Assembly: GCA_910584785.1 (NCBI GenBank)
Contig: CAJUDX010000017.1
Span: forward strand, 1 to 57,750
DNA from: an uncultured Lachnospiraceae bacterium
GTDB lineage: Bacteria > Bacillota > Clostridia > Lachnospirales > Lachnospiraceae
DNA length: 57,750 bases
Reading direction: 5' to 3'
Position numbers and translations under genes: made by a program. This document shows positions 41,710-49,671 of the stretch, one piece after another. Each line of letters starts with the position of its first letter. Position 1 is the stretch's first letter. The notes beneath the pieces are model-generated. The model did not search any database, was not told where the DNA came from, and saw only the letters and a program-made list of their open reading frames with translations.

Positions 41710-42243
41710 TTAAAAGCTTGGCGGTGCGCTGACCCAAATCAGGGAAGCACCGTTTTTGCTGGTGAGATAATGACTTTTTTCGGCCCGGTAATAAAAGGCC
41801 TCCCCCTTTTTGGCTTTATAAATTTTATTTCCCAGATGAATAGAAACCGCGCCGGAGAGCACATAGCCAAATTCCTCTCCTTCATGAGGGGTATCAGGGT
41901 AGGTGGAGCCTCCGGCTTCCAGGGTAAGCAGCAGGGGTTCCATGCGGTTTTTCTGGGCGTTTGGGATGATCCATTTAATATTATTTTGGTACTCGGCATC
42001 ATTTTTTTCAAAATAATCCTGTTTTCCAAAAACAATCTGTTCTTCTGGCGCTTCGTTAAAAAATTCACCAATGCTCGTCCCCAGGCACTGGAGAATATCC
42101 ATCAGGGTGGCGATAGAAGGGGAGGTAAGATCTCGTTCAAGCTGGGAGATAAAGCCTTTGGAAAGCTCTGCCCGGTCAGCTAATTCCTCCTGTGTCAATC
42201 CCTTACAGACTCGCAGCTCCTTTAGTTTTGCGCCGATGTTCAT
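41710..42243 (-). CDS. XRE-type regulator with cupin domain (PuuR-like)
   Basis: 177 residues. An N-terminal helix-turn-helix (about 5-60; LKELRVCKGLTQEELADRAEL, SKGFISQLERDLTSPSIATL) and a C-terminal cupin (about 105-175; GGSTYPDTPHEGEEFGYVLSGAVSIHLG) that probably senses a small ligand. Related regulators (PuuR) control polyamine genes, and this one heads the polyamine transporter operon. ATG 42243 follows AAAGGAGG. Large inverted repeats between its promoter and start codon could be the operator for self-control. Confidence 0.9.
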   Translation of the reverse strand: MNIGAKLKELRVCKGLTQEELADRAELSKGFISQLERDLTSPSIATLMDILQCLGTSIGEFFNEAPEEQIVFGKQDYFEKNDAEYQNNIKWIIPNAQKNRMEPLLLTLEAGGSTYPDTPHEGEEFGYVLSGAVSIHLGNKIYKAKKGEAFYYRAEKSHYLTSKNGASLIWVSAPPSF

Positions 42244-42317
42244 AAATGCCTCCTTTGTGCATTATTATGTAGACAGGTAATATGTAATTTTCTGGAAAAA
42301 CAATCACTTTACAGCAA

Positions 42318-42373
42318 GTTTAGAAATACTAACTAGTTAATAAAAATAACTTTTAAGTTTAGTATTTTTAAAC
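42318..42373 (-). promoter_or_regulatory. Paired operator-like repeats upstream of the polyamine operon
   Basis: GTTTAGAAATACTAAC (42318-42333) on the plus strand and GTTTAAAAATACTAAAC on the minus strand (42373-42357) form a pair of inverted sites about 40 bases apart centre to centre. Each is itself a partial dyad (GTTTA-N6-TAAAC type). They cover roughly +5 to +60 of the predicted transcript, a good position for repression by the XRE-cupin protein. Confidence 0.55.
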
Positions 42374-42384
42374 AAGCATAGTCT

Positions 42385-42412
42385 ATTATACAGAAAATTG
42401 CCACGCTGTCAA
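42385..42412 (-). promoter_or_regulatory. Promoter of the regulator-potABCD operon
   Basis: On the minus strand TTGACA (42412-42407), 16 bases, TATAAT (42390-42385): both boxes perfect. The leader is about 130 bases. Confidence 0.85.
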
Positions 42413-42494
42413 TACCCTGATGGAAAGGAATTTATTCTGGATAAAAAAATGATAAAAAATCAACAAATAATCTTCGATCTGGGCAAGCCATTAC

Positions 42495-42523
42495 TTCACA
42501 AATCCATATTTTTGTGGTATGAT
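42495..42523 (+). promoter_or_regulatory. Promoter of the lactonase-like gene
   Basis: TTCACA (42495-42500), 17 bases, TATGAT (42518-42523), about 47 bases before the start codon. Confidence 0.65.
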
Positions 42524-42569
42524 AGATAAAGCTTGAAGAATACGGCATTTTTAGGAGGATTTTATTGAT

Positions 42570-43622
42570 ATGAAGGGAAAGTACATGGCATATGTAGGGT
42601 CGTACTCCTACACTGGGAAGGCAAAGGGAATTACCGTATATGATGTGGACGTGGAAAAAGGGGTTTTCAAGGAACGCTGTGAAGTGGAAGTGGACAACTC
42701 TTCCTATGTAATTGCTTCCCATAATGGAAAAAACCTTTATTCGATTGCAGATGAGGGCGTGGTTTCTTTCCGTATTTTGGAAAATGGAAGCCTTAGCCGC
42801 TTAAACAGCAGGAACATTAAAGGAATGCGGGGTTGTCATTTATCGACAGATAAGGATGATCATTATATTTTTGTTTCCGGTTATCATGACGGGAAGGCGA
42901 CAGTGCTTCGGCTGAATGAGGATGGTTCCGTGGGCCCGATTGTGGACGGCGTATTTCATAAGGGCTATGGTTCTGTGGCAGAGCGAAATTTCCGCCCCCA
43001 TGTAAGCTGCACCCGTTTAGCTCCTGACGGTAAATATGTAATGGCTGCTGACCTTGGGATTGACCAGGTGAGAATTTATCGCTTTGATGATGAAAAGTTA
43101 GTTCAGGTCGATGCGATTCGCTGCGAAAGGGAGTCAGCACCAAGGCATTTTCTGTTTAGCGCCGACGGACGCTTTATCTACCTGATGTACGAGCTGAAAA
43201 ATGTGATTGATGTATTTTCCTATGAGACCGGAGAAAAAGTGCCCAAGATAGAAAAAATTCAGACGATTTCAACGATTGGCGATAAGCGCTATTCTGAGCT
43301 GACTGCGGCCTGCTCCCTTCGCCTGACACCGGATAACCGGCATGTATTCTGCTCAAATGCAGGGGATAATGCGGTGAGCATTTATTCGCGCGATGAGGAG
43401 AGCGGACTTTTGGAATTTCTCTGCTGTCTGCCAGTCAGCGGCGACTATCCAAAGGACATTGCCATTTTCCCGGATCAGAAGCATATTGCCTCTGTCAATC
43501 ATGAAAGCGGAAGCATTACTTTTTTCAGGGTGGATTATGAAAAGCATCTGCTGGTCATGAGTGCTAGGGAGATTTCGGTGAATGAGCCAAACTGCTGTAA
43601 GATTGTTAAGATTGCAGATTAG
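42570..43622 (+). CDS. Lactonase-family seven-bladed beta-propeller (6-phosphogluconolactonase-like)
   Basis: 350 residues with repeated propeller blades (AYVGSYSYTGKAKGITVYDVD, NLYSIADEGVVSFRI, VSCTRLAPDGKYVMAADLGIDQVRIYRFD, RLTPDNRHVFCSNAGDNAVSIYSRD, ASVNHESGSITFFRVD). The pattern is that of YbhE/Pgl, which opens 6-phosphogluconolactone in the pentose phosphate pathway; many relatives act on other lactones. No signal peptide, so cytosolic. ATG 42570 follows TTAGGAGG. It stands alone under its own promoter. Confidence 0.85.
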   Translation: MKGKYMAYVGSYSYTGKAKGITVYDVDVEKGVFKERCEVEVDNSSYVIASHNGKNLYSIADEGVVSFRILENGSLSRLNSRNIKGMRGCHLSTDKDDHYIFVSGYHDGKATVLRLNEDGSVGPIVDGVFHKGYGSVAERNFRPHVSCTRLAPDGKYVMAADLGIDQVRIYRFDDEKLVQVDAIRCERESAPRHFLFSADGRFIYLMYELKNVIDVFSYETGEKVPKIEKIQTISTIGDKRYSELTAACSLRLTPDNRHVFCSNAGDNAVSIYSRDEESGLLEFLCCLPVSGDYPKDIAIFPDQKHIASVNHESGSITFFRVDYEKHLLVMSAREISVNEPNCCKIVKIAD

Positions 43623-43697
43623 GAAGTGGTGTATATGCTCAGGGGAGGGCGAGGTTGCCTTCCCCTGATGTTTGTGAAGTCTAAGGCAGATGGTGGA

Positions 43698-43863
43698 GTT
43701 AAGATAAGTTGTAAGGTAAGGATAATGGTGAGATTAAGGCAGTTGGCGAAGTTAAGATAAACTGTAAGGTAAAGATAAATGGTGAGGTTAAGGTAGTTGG
43801 CGAAGTTAAGATAAACTGTAAGGTAAAGATAAATGGTGAAGTTAAGATAAATTGTAAAGTTTA
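43698..43863 (+). repeat. Tandem array of a 54-base unit upstream of aroC
   Basis: Units at 43698-43750 (53 bases, diverged), 43751-43804 (54 bases), 43805-43840 (truncated, nearly identical) and 43841-43863 (partial). Each begins GTTAAGATAA and contains TGGTGA. From 43715 onward the array is open in one frame and would encode a VKINGEVKVVGEVKINCKV-like beta pattern that stops exactly at the aroC ribosome binding site. There is no start codon for it, and the first unit is shifted by one base. Probably a slippage-grown spacer or the remnant of a repeat gene. Confidence 0.85.
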
Positions 43864-43874
43864 AGGAGGACGTG

Positions 43875-44999
43875 ATGTCGGGGTCGGTGTTTGGAAAGTG
43901 CTTTCAGGTAATGACCTGGGGGGAGAGCCATGGAAAAGGGATAGGAGTAGTGCTTGACGGATGTCCGGCTGGGCTGGCGGTTGATGAGGAAGATATTCAG
44001 TGTTTTCTTAATCGCAGGAAGCCGGGGCAGAGCCGGTTTACGACACAGAGAAAGGAAGAGGACAGGGTGGAAATTCTGTCCGGTGTGTTTGAAGGAAGGA
44101 CGACGGGATGTCCGATTGCGCTGGAGGTAAGAAATACCGATCAGCGTTCTAAAGATTATGGAAATATTAAAGAGGTTTATCGTCCAGGCCATGCGGATTA
44201 TACGTTGGATGCAAAATATGGATTTCGGGATTACCGGGGCGGCGGGCGCTCTTCCGGGCGGGAAACGATTGGGAGGGTGGCAGCAGGGGCAATTGCAGCT
44301 AAACTTCTGCAAGAATTGGGTATAGAGGTAAGGGCATATACGAAGGCCATCGGCGGAATTTCGATTACCAGTGAGAATTTTAGCTGGAATGAAATGGAAA
44401 ATAACCGATTGTATATGCCGGATGCAGTTGCGGCGAAGGCTGCAGAATCCCTTTTGGACAGCATGATGGAAGAGACGGATTCCCTGGGAGGGGTGGTAGA
44501 GTGTGTAATTACGGGACTTCCTGCAGGCGTTGGGGAGCCGGTATTTGATAAGCTGGATGCAAATTTAGCTAAGGCAGTTTTTTCCATCGGAGCGGTGAAG
44601 GGTTTTGAGATCGGTGACGGTTTTATGGCGGCAGAATCCCGTGGGTCGTTAAATAATGACAGTTTTTGTGTGGGAGAACATGGGGAAATAGAGAAGGCGA
44701 CAAATCATGCGGGAGGGATACTTGGAGGAATCAGTGATGGTTCAGCGGTGGTGTTTCGCGCAGCATTTAAACCTACGCCGTCGATTGCACTGGCCCAAAA
44801 AACAGTGAACCAGAAGGGGGAGGAGACGGTTTTGGAGATTAAGGGCAGGCATGATCCGGTTATCGTCCCCAGGGCAGTGGTAGTAGTTGAGGCAATGGCG
44901 GCGCTGACGGTGGCAGATTTAGTGATTCAGGGGATGGGCTCTAGAGTGGATAAGCTGAAGCCGTGGATGGCTGTTAAGCATTTAGGCGAAAAAATTTAA
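43875..44999 (+). CDS. aroC: Chorismate synthase
   Basis: 374 residues, full length. It makes chorismate from EPSP with reduced FMN. Signature motifs: GESHGKGIGVVLDGCPAG, RPGHADYTLDAKYGFRDYRGGGRSSGRET, and VAAGAIAAKLL; the C-terminal ALAQKTVNQKG and GRHDPVIVPRAVVVVEAM are also typical. AAGGAGGA (43863-43870) is four bases before ATG 43875; a GTG at 43872 is too close. It is isolated from other aro genes, although a DAHP synthase lies 4.7 kb away on the other strand, and it is flanked on both sides by tandem repeats. Confidence 0.96.
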   Translation: MSGSVFGKCFQVMTWGESHGKGIGVVLDGCPAGLAVDEEDIQCFLNRRKPGQSRFTTQRKEEDRVEILSGVFEGRTTGCPIALEVRNTDQRSKDYGNIKEVYRPGHADYTLDAKYGFRDYRGGGRSSGRETIGRVAAGAIAAKLLQELGIEVRAYTKAIGGISITSENFSWNEMENNRLYMPDAVAAKAAESLLDSMMEETDSLGGVVECVITGLPAGVGEPVFDKLDANLAKAVFSIGAVKGFEIGDGFMAAESRGSLNNDSFCVGEHGEIEKATNHAGGILGGISDGSAVVFRAAFKPTPSIALAQKTVNQKGEETVLEIKGRHDPVIVPRAVVVVEAMAALTVADLVIQGMGSRVDKLKPWMAVKHLGEKI

Positions 45000-45053
45000 G
45001 ATTAAGAAATTTAAGATTAAGAAATCTAAGATGAAGAAATTTAGATGAAGAAA
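44995..45053 (+). repeat. 15-base tandem repeat beginning at the aroC stop codon
   Basis: Units TTTAAGATTAAGAAA (44995-45009 and 45010-45024), TCTAAGATGAAGAAA (45025-45039) and a 14-base TTTAGATGAAGAAA (45040-45053). The aroC stop TAA lies in the first unit. A noncoding slippage array. Confidence 0.85.
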
Positions 45054-45089
45054 TAAAAAATGCAACGAATGGTGAAAGGATGAGACAGG

Positions 45090-45536
45090 ATGAAGATTGC
45101 AATGGGAAATGATCACAGCGCAGTGGAGATGAAGCTGGAGATAAAGGCTTATCTGGAAGATAAGGGGTACGAGGTTGTGGATTTTGGGACGAATGATACG
45201 GTAAGCTGCGATTATCCGGTTTACGGTGAGAAGGTGGGCCGGGCAGTTGCGGGAGGTGAGGCAGATCTGGGGATTCTTATTTGCGGCACAGGAGTGGGAA
45301 TTTCCCTGGCAGCCAATAAGGTGAAGGGGATTCGCGCCTGTGTGTGCAGTGAACCCTATAGTGCGAAATTATCCCGTCTGCATAATAATACAAATATTTT
45401 GGCATTTGGCGCCCGTGTGGTGGGGGTGGAACTTGCGAAGATGATCGTGGACCAGTGGCTGGAGGCTGAGTTTGAAGGCGGGCGGCATCAGCGCAGGGTG
45501 GATATGATCATGGAGATTGAAAAGAATGGCAAATAA
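45090..45536 (+). CDS. rpiB: Ribose 5-phosphate isomerase B
   Basis: 148 residues of the RpiB/LacAB family. MKIAMGNDHSAVEMK gives the phosphate-binding start, C65 in GILICGTGVGIS is the catalytic Cys, and GIRACVCSEPYSAKLSRLHNNTN and GRHQRRVD are conserved. It interconverts ribose 5-phosphate and ribulose 5-phosphate. LacA/LacB galactose-6-phosphate isomerases are close relatives, but no lac genes are near. ATG 45090 follows AAAGGATGAG. The 3' end overlaps the sirtuin-like gene by 11 bases. Confidence 0.92.
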   Translation: MKIAMGNDHSAVEMKLEIKAYLEDKGYEVVDFGTNDTVSCDYPVYGEKVGRAVAGGEADLGILICGTGVGISLAANKVKGIRACVCSEPYSAKLSRLHNNTNILAFGARVVGVELAKMIVDQWLEAEFEGGRHQRRVDMIMEIEKNGK

Positions 45537-46185
45537 TGAGGAAAAGTATGCCCGGATGCGGGAGAAGGTCTGCAGCGCAGAACGGATATTGATTGGAATT
45601 GGCGGTGAGTGGGGGATTGAGGGAAGTCTGAAGGAGGAGAAAAATCAGCGGGTGAGGCAGGCATATGGGGAGCTTTATGCGCTGGTTAAGGATAAGGATT
45701 ATTTTATTGTGACAACGCTGACTGATGGGGCGATTTATGACACGGCGTTATTGAAGGAGAGGTTTGTGGCACCCTGTGGAAACGTGCATTGGCGTCAGTG
45801 CGGGAAGGGATGTACGACGGATATTTGGGAAGAAGGGGAGGTAAAGGGAGATGTCTGCCCGCATTGCGGCGGGCCTTTGGTGGAAAATACGATTCAGTCG
45901 GAATGTTATATTGAGGAGGGGTATCTTTCGCAGTGGAAGAAGTATCAGCTCTGGCTTTCGACGACGTTAAATAAGGAACTGGTGGTGCTGGAGCTGGGGG
46001 TGGGCTTTAAGACACCCACGGTTATTCGCTGGCCCTTTGAGAAAACGGTATTTTTCAATAAGAAGGCGTGGTTGTTTCGGGTGCATCAGGAGCTTTTTCA
46101 AACCAGTGAAGAAATTAAGGAGAAATCAACTCCGATTGCGAAGGATTCTGTCGAATTTTTGATTGTACATCCAGGAAAGTTGTGA
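45526..46185 (+). CDS. Divergent sirtuin (Sir2)-like protein
   Basis: 219 residues. A Sir2-like Rossmann layout is suggested by ERILIGIGGEWGI (place of GAGxS), FIVTTLTDGAIY (place of TQNID), a two-knuckle zinc ribbon (HWRQCGKGC ... DVCPHCGGPL) and VVLELGVGFKTPTVIRWPFE near the C-terminus, as in Clostridial Sir2 of the macrodomain-linked type. If the alignment CGNVHW with HGxxxx is right, the catalytic His is replaced by Cys, so deacylase activity is doubtful; NAD or ADP-ribose binding may remain. ATG 45526 has TGGAG ten bases upstream and overlaps rpiB. No macrodomain or lipoate ligase gene is beside it. Confidence 0.7.
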   Translation: MANNEEKYARMREKVCSAERILIGIGGEWGIEGSLKEEKNQRVRQAYGELYALVKDKDYFIVTTLTDGAIYDTALLKERFVAPCGNVHWRQCGKGCTTDIWEEGEVKGDVCPHCGGPLVENTIQSECYIEEGYLSQWKKYQLWLSTTLNKELVVLELGVGFKTPTVIRWPFEKTVFFNKKAWLFRVHQELFQTSEEIKEKSTPIAKDSVEFLIVHPGKL

Positions 46186-46265
46186 TAAAATGATGCATAC
46201 GGGATGTTATCTGTATCAACGACGGCAGGTAAGTCGGCAGGAAATAAGCTGGGAAGGATGAGAGT

Positions 46266-46871
46266 ATGATTGCCATTATTGATTATGATGCAGGAAATTT
46301 GCGGAGTGTGGAAAAGGCTCTGCTCGCCCTGGGAGAAAAGGCTGTGGTAAGCCGGGACAGGGAGACGATACTCAGGGCAGATAAGGTAATTCTTCCCGGC
46401 GTGGGATCGTTTGGTGATGCTATGGGGCGTCTGGTGCAGTATGAATTAGTAGAAGTGATTCATCAGGTGGTAGAGCAGGGAACACCATTTTTGGGAATAT
46501 GCCTTGGGATGCAGCTGATGTTTTTACAGAGCGAGGAGAGCGAGGGTATCCGCGGGCTGGGGATTTTTCCCGGCAGGATTTTGCGGATTCCTGCATTGCC
46601 CGGAGTAAAGATTCCGCATATGGGATGGAACTCGCTGGTAATTCGATCGGATTCCCGTTTGTTTCAGGGGATCACATCGGGGGATTATGTGTATTTCGTC
46701 CATTCCTATTATCTGAAGGCTGAAGATGAGGGGATTGTGGCGGCCTCGACGGAGTACTCTACCCATATCCATGCAGCGGTGGAGAAAGGAAATGTGTTTG
46801 GCTGTCAGTTCCACCCGGAAAAGAGCGGGGAGACGGGACTTAGGATTCTTCAAAATTTTATTTCCTTGTAA
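46266..46871 (+). CDS. hisH: Imidazole glycerol phosphate synthase, glutaminase subunit
   Basis: 201 residues. Class I glutaminase triad: C79 in LGICLGMQ, H183 and E185 in CQFHPEKSG. ILPGVGSFGDAM is the oxyanion strand motif, and KIPHMGWN is typical of HisH. It supplies ammonia to HisF for imidazole ring closure in histidine synthesis. ATG 46266 follows GGGAAGGATGAG. It is followed ten bases on by hisF; no other his gene is in the window. Confidence 0.96.
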   Translation: MIAIIDYDAGNLRSVEKALLALGEKAVVSRDRETILRADKVILPGVGSFGDAMGRLVQYELVEVIHQVVEQGTPFLGICLGMQLMFLQSEESEGIRGLGIFPGRILRIPALPGVKIPHMGWNSLVIRSDSRLFQGITSGDYVYFVHSYYLKAEDEGIVAASTEYSTHIHAAVEKGNVFGCQFHPEKSGETGLRILQNFISL

Positions 46872-46881
46872 GGGGGAGGCT

Positions 46882-47643
46882 ATGTTTACTAAACGGATTA
46901 TTCCCTGCCTGGATGTAAAGAATGGCCGGGTGGTTAAGGGCGTTAATTTTGTAAACCTGCGGGATGCGGGGGACCCGGTGGAGATTGCTGCGGCCTATGA
47001 TAAGGCGGGAGCGGACGAACTGGTGTTTCTGGATATTACGGCAACTTCAGATGCGAGAGCTACCGTGGTGGAGATGGTGCGCCGGGTGGCAGAGAAAGTG
47101 TTTATTCCTTTTACCGTGGGTGGAGGAATCCGCACCGTGGAGGATTTTCGGATGCTTCTCCGGGAAGGGGCAGATAAGATTTCCATTAATTCTTCGGCAA
47201 TTAATACACCAGAGCTGATTTCCCAGGCGGCAGATAAGTTTGGAAGCCAGTGTGTGGTGGTGGCGATTGATGCCAGAAGGCGGGAGGATGGAAGCGGATG
47301 GAATATTTATAAAAATGGCGGAAGGATTGATACCGGCCTCGATGCTTTGGCGTGGGCCAAACGGGTGGAACAGCTGGGAGCAGGAGAGATTTTGCTGACC
47401 AGCATGGATGCAGACGGAACAAAGGCCGGCTATGACAATGTACTGACCGCAGCAGTGGCTGAACGGGTATCCATTCCGGTGATTGCCTCCGGCGGCGCGG
47501 GGGCGATGGAGCATTTTTATGATGCGCTGACGGTGGGAAAGGCAGATGCGGCATTAGCGGCCTCGCTTTTCCACTATAAGGAACTGGAAATCCGGGATTT
47601 GAAGGCATATTTGGCGGGCCGGGGAATCTACGTGAGACAGTAA
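46882..47643 (+). CDS. hisF: Imidazole glycerol phosphate synthase, cyclase subunit
   Basis: 253 residues, a TIM barrel. Catalytic aspartates are in IIPCLDVKNGRVVKG (D11) and VVVAIDARR (about D130); phosphate-binding loops are VGGGIRTVEDF and IASGGAGAMEH. It turns PRFAR and ammonia into IGP and AICAR. AAGGGGGAGG precedes ATG 46882; the frame is open back to 46726 inside hisH but has no ribosome binding site there. The stop is directly followed by two copies of an intergenic repeat element. Confidence 0.96.
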   Translation: MFTKRIIPCLDVKNGRVVKGVNFVNLRDAGDPVEIAAAYDKAGADELVFLDITATSDARATVVEMVRRVAEKVFIPFTVGGGIRTVEDFRMLLREGADKISINSSAINTPELISQAADKFGSQCVVVAIDARRREDGSGWNIYKNGGRIDTGLDALAWAKRVEQLGAGEILLTSMDADGTKAGYDNVLTAAVAERVSIPVIASGGAGAMEHFYDALTVGKADAALAASLFHYKELEIRDLKAYLAGRGIYVRQ

Positions 47644-47647
47644 CCTT

Positions 47648-47720
47648 CATGCGCCCACAAGGGCGCACTTGGAATACCTGAATTTAAACCGCCTAATCGG
47701 CGGTGGACTTTTACAGTAAA
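47648..47720 (+). repeat. Intergenic repeat element, copy A (shortened)
   Basis: Starts CATGCGCCCACAAGGGCGCA, a hairpin TGCGCCC-ACAA-GGGCGCA (47650-47667), then continues to 47720. Its last 60 bases (47661-47720) are identical to 47769-47828 in copy B. Contains the second hairpin ACCGCC-TAATC-GGCGGT. Relative to copy B, about 35 bases of the first hairpin loop are missing. Confidence 0.9.
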
Positions 47721-47829
47721 CCTCCATGCGCCCACAAATGGTCATACCACCATAAATAAAAGTCTGCTGGGCGCACTTGGAATACCTGAATTTAAACCGC
47801 CTAATCGGCGGTGGACTTTTACAGTAAAT
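47721..47829 (+). repeat. Intergenic repeat element, copy B (full)
   Basis: Starts CCTCCATGCGCCCACAAATG. Two stems: TGCGCCCA (47727-47734) with TGGGCGCA (47768-47775), and ACCGCC (47796-47801) with GGCGGT (47807-47812). A third, inverted copy lies at 56859-56944. Beyond this copy, up to ung at 47989, there is only a duplicated word ATACCTGCAG (about 47828 and 47893) and no gene. Confidence 0.9.
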
Positions 47830-47988
47830 ACCTGCAGGTGCATCGGGGCTTTGTGGGCTTTCCTGGGCAGTTTGTATCTCCGCAAGACCATAGATACCTG
47901 CAGATGGATGCCGGACGAAGGAGGAATTACGACAGGCATTGCCTGATCATGATAAATAAGCGATAAGAGAAAAGGAGAGGAAGAACAT

Positions 47989-48669
47989 ATGGCAGCGATA
48001 ACGAATGACTGGCTGGTGCCCCTGGAAGGTGAGTTTAAGAAACCCTATTACCGCCAATTGTATGAGACGGTAAAGTCGGAGTATGAGTCAAAACAGATTT
48101 TTCCGGCACCAGAGGATGTATTTAATGCATTTGAATTTACGCCATTAAGTAAGGTAAAGGTGGTTATTCTGGGGCAAGACCCCTATCACGGTGACGGGCA
48201 GGCGCATGGACTTTGCTTTTCGGTAAAGCCGGACGTGGCAGTTCCGCCGTCTTTGGTAAATATTTATCAGGAGCTTAAGGAAGATATGAACTGCTATGTT
48301 CCTGATAATGGGTATTTGAAGAAATGGGCGGATCAGGGCGTACTTCTTTTGAATACGGTGCTGACTGTGCGTGCCCATGCAGCAAATTCGCATCGGGGAA
48401 TTGGCTGGGAGGAGTTTACAAACGCGGCTATCCGGGTGCTGAATGAGCAGGATCGTCCGATTGTGTATCTGCTTTGGGGAAAGCCTGCCCAGTCGAAAAA
48501 AACGATGCTGAAAAATCCCAAGCATTTAATTTTGGAAGCGCCGCATCCAAGCCCACTTTCCGCTTTCCGCGGATTTTTTGGATGTAAGCATTTTAGTAAA
48601 ACGAATGAATTTTTAAAGGAGCATGGTCTGGAGCCGATTGACTGGCAGATAGAAAATATTCATCAATAA
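47989..48669 (+). CDS. ung: Uracil-DNA glycosylase (family 1)
   Basis: 226 residues. VVILGQDPYHG has the catalytic Asp (D64), LLLNTVLTVR the uracil-binding region, and HPSPLSAFRGFFGCKHFSKTN the C-terminal His motif. It removes uracil from DNA after cytosine deamination or dUTP misincorporation. ATG 47989 follows AAAGGAGAGG. It may share a transcript with uppP, 50 bases downstream. Confidence 0.97.
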   Translation: MAAITNDWLVPLEGEFKKPYYRQLYETVKSEYESKQIFPAPEDVFNAFEFTPLSKVKVVILGQDPYHGDGQAHGLCFSVKPDVAVPPSLVNIYQELKEDMNCYVPDNGYLKKWADQGVLLLNTVLTVRAHAANSHRGIGWEEFTNAAIRVLNEQDRPIVYLLWGKPAQSKKTMLKNPKHLILEAPHPSPLSAFRGFFGCKHFSKTNEFLKEHGLEPIDWQIENIHQ

Positions 48670-48719
48670 ACACAGCGTATGACTAAAGACGATGAAACAT
48701 GCAGTGTATGGAGGAAAGA

Positions 48720-49568
48720 ATGAGTGTTGTCGAACTATTAAAGGTAATTGTTCAGGGAATTGTAGAGGGCTTTACTGAATGGCTTCCCATCAGCAGCACA
48801 GGACACATGCTTTTGGTGGATGAGATTATTCAAATGGATCAGCCGGAAGCCTTTTTGAATGTGTTTTTTGTGGTTATTCAGCTGGGAGCAATTCTGGCAG
48901 TTGTATTGCTGTATTATGAACGGCTGAATCCCTTTTCGCGGCGGAAGAAGCTGGCTGCACGGAACGCGACCATTGTCCTTTGGCTGAAAATTATCTGGGC
49001 ATGTGTTCCCGCGGCTGTTTTTGGGCTGCTGCTGAATGACTGGATGGATGCACATTTGAAAAATCCTTTTGTTATTTCGGCGATGCTGATTATTTATGGT
49101 GTTCTCTTTATCCTTCTGGAAAACAGGAACCGGAGAGTAGATTTTACGATTCAAAAGACCGGACAGATTAGCTTTCAGACAGCGTTTTATATTGGGCTGT
49201 TTCAGCTTTTAAGTTTGGTTCCGGGAACTTCGCGTTCCGGCGCTACGATTTTAGGTGCCATGCTTCTTGGGTGTTCACGGAGCGCGGCGGCGGAATTTTC
49301 ATTTTTCTTAGGGATTCCTGTGATGTTCGGTGCAAGTCTGCTGAAAATCGTTGTATTTTTTGTGAAGGGGAATATGTTTACCTTTCCCCAGGTGATTTAC
49401 CTGCTTTTGGGCATGGTGGTTGCCTTTTTGGTATCGGTGTATTCGATTAAGTTTTTGATGGGATATATCCGCAGCCATGACTTTAAATTTTTTGGATATT
49501 ACCGGATAGTGCTGGGAATTATTGTGATTGCCTACTTTGGGATTACAGCACTGGCGGTGCCGGTGTAG
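48720..49568 (+). CDS. uppP: Undecaprenyl-diphosphatase (BacA/UppP)
   Basis: 282 residues, about seven or eight membrane helices. The two family motifs are EGFTEWLPISSTGHM (catalytic Glu and His) and PGTSRSGATI. It recycles the lipid carrier of wall and capsule synthesis and can give bacitracin resistance. GGAGGAAAG lies six bases before ATG 48720; an in-frame ATG at 48699 lacks a site. It supports the glycan operon functionally but is far from it. Confidence 0.96.
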   Translation: MSVVELLKVIVQGIVEGFTEWLPISSTGHMLLVDEIIQMDQPEAFLNVFFVVIQLGAILAVVLLYYERLNPFSRRKKLAARNATIVLWLKIIWACVPAAVFGLLLNDWMDAHLKNPFVISAMLIIYGVLFILLENRNRRVDFTIQKTGQISFQTAFYIGLFQLLSLVPGTSRSGATILGAMLLGCSRSAAAEFSFFLGIPVMFGASLLKIVVFFVKGNMFTFPQVIYLLLGMVVAFLVSVYSIKFLMGYIRSHDFKFFGYYRIVLGIIVIAYFGITALAVPV

Positions 49569-49646
49569 GTAGGGAAGAGACGCCAGCTGATAAGGTGTCA
49601 GAAGTAAGAAAAAGCAATTGATGTTTGGAATGATAAGCGATAAAGA

Positions 49647-49671
49647 AAAGCCTGGGATTAATCCAGGCTTT
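49647..49671 (-). terminator. Terminator overlapping the DAHP synthase stop codon
   Basis: AAAGCCTGG (49647-49655) and CCAGGCTTT (49663-49671) form a perfect nine-base-pair hairpin; on the minus strand CTTTTCTTT follows. The aroF-type stop codon (49658-49660) lies in the loop. The same hairpin can serve uppP, which converges on it. Confidence 0.75.

Noticed and set aside
43698..43863. CRISPR-like regular repeats
   Set aside because: The repeat units are contiguous and have no unique spacers; no cas gene is present.
46266..47643. hisH-hisF as part of a sugar amidation pathway
   Set aside because: Both proteins match standard histidine enzymes and no sugar-modifying gene is beside them.
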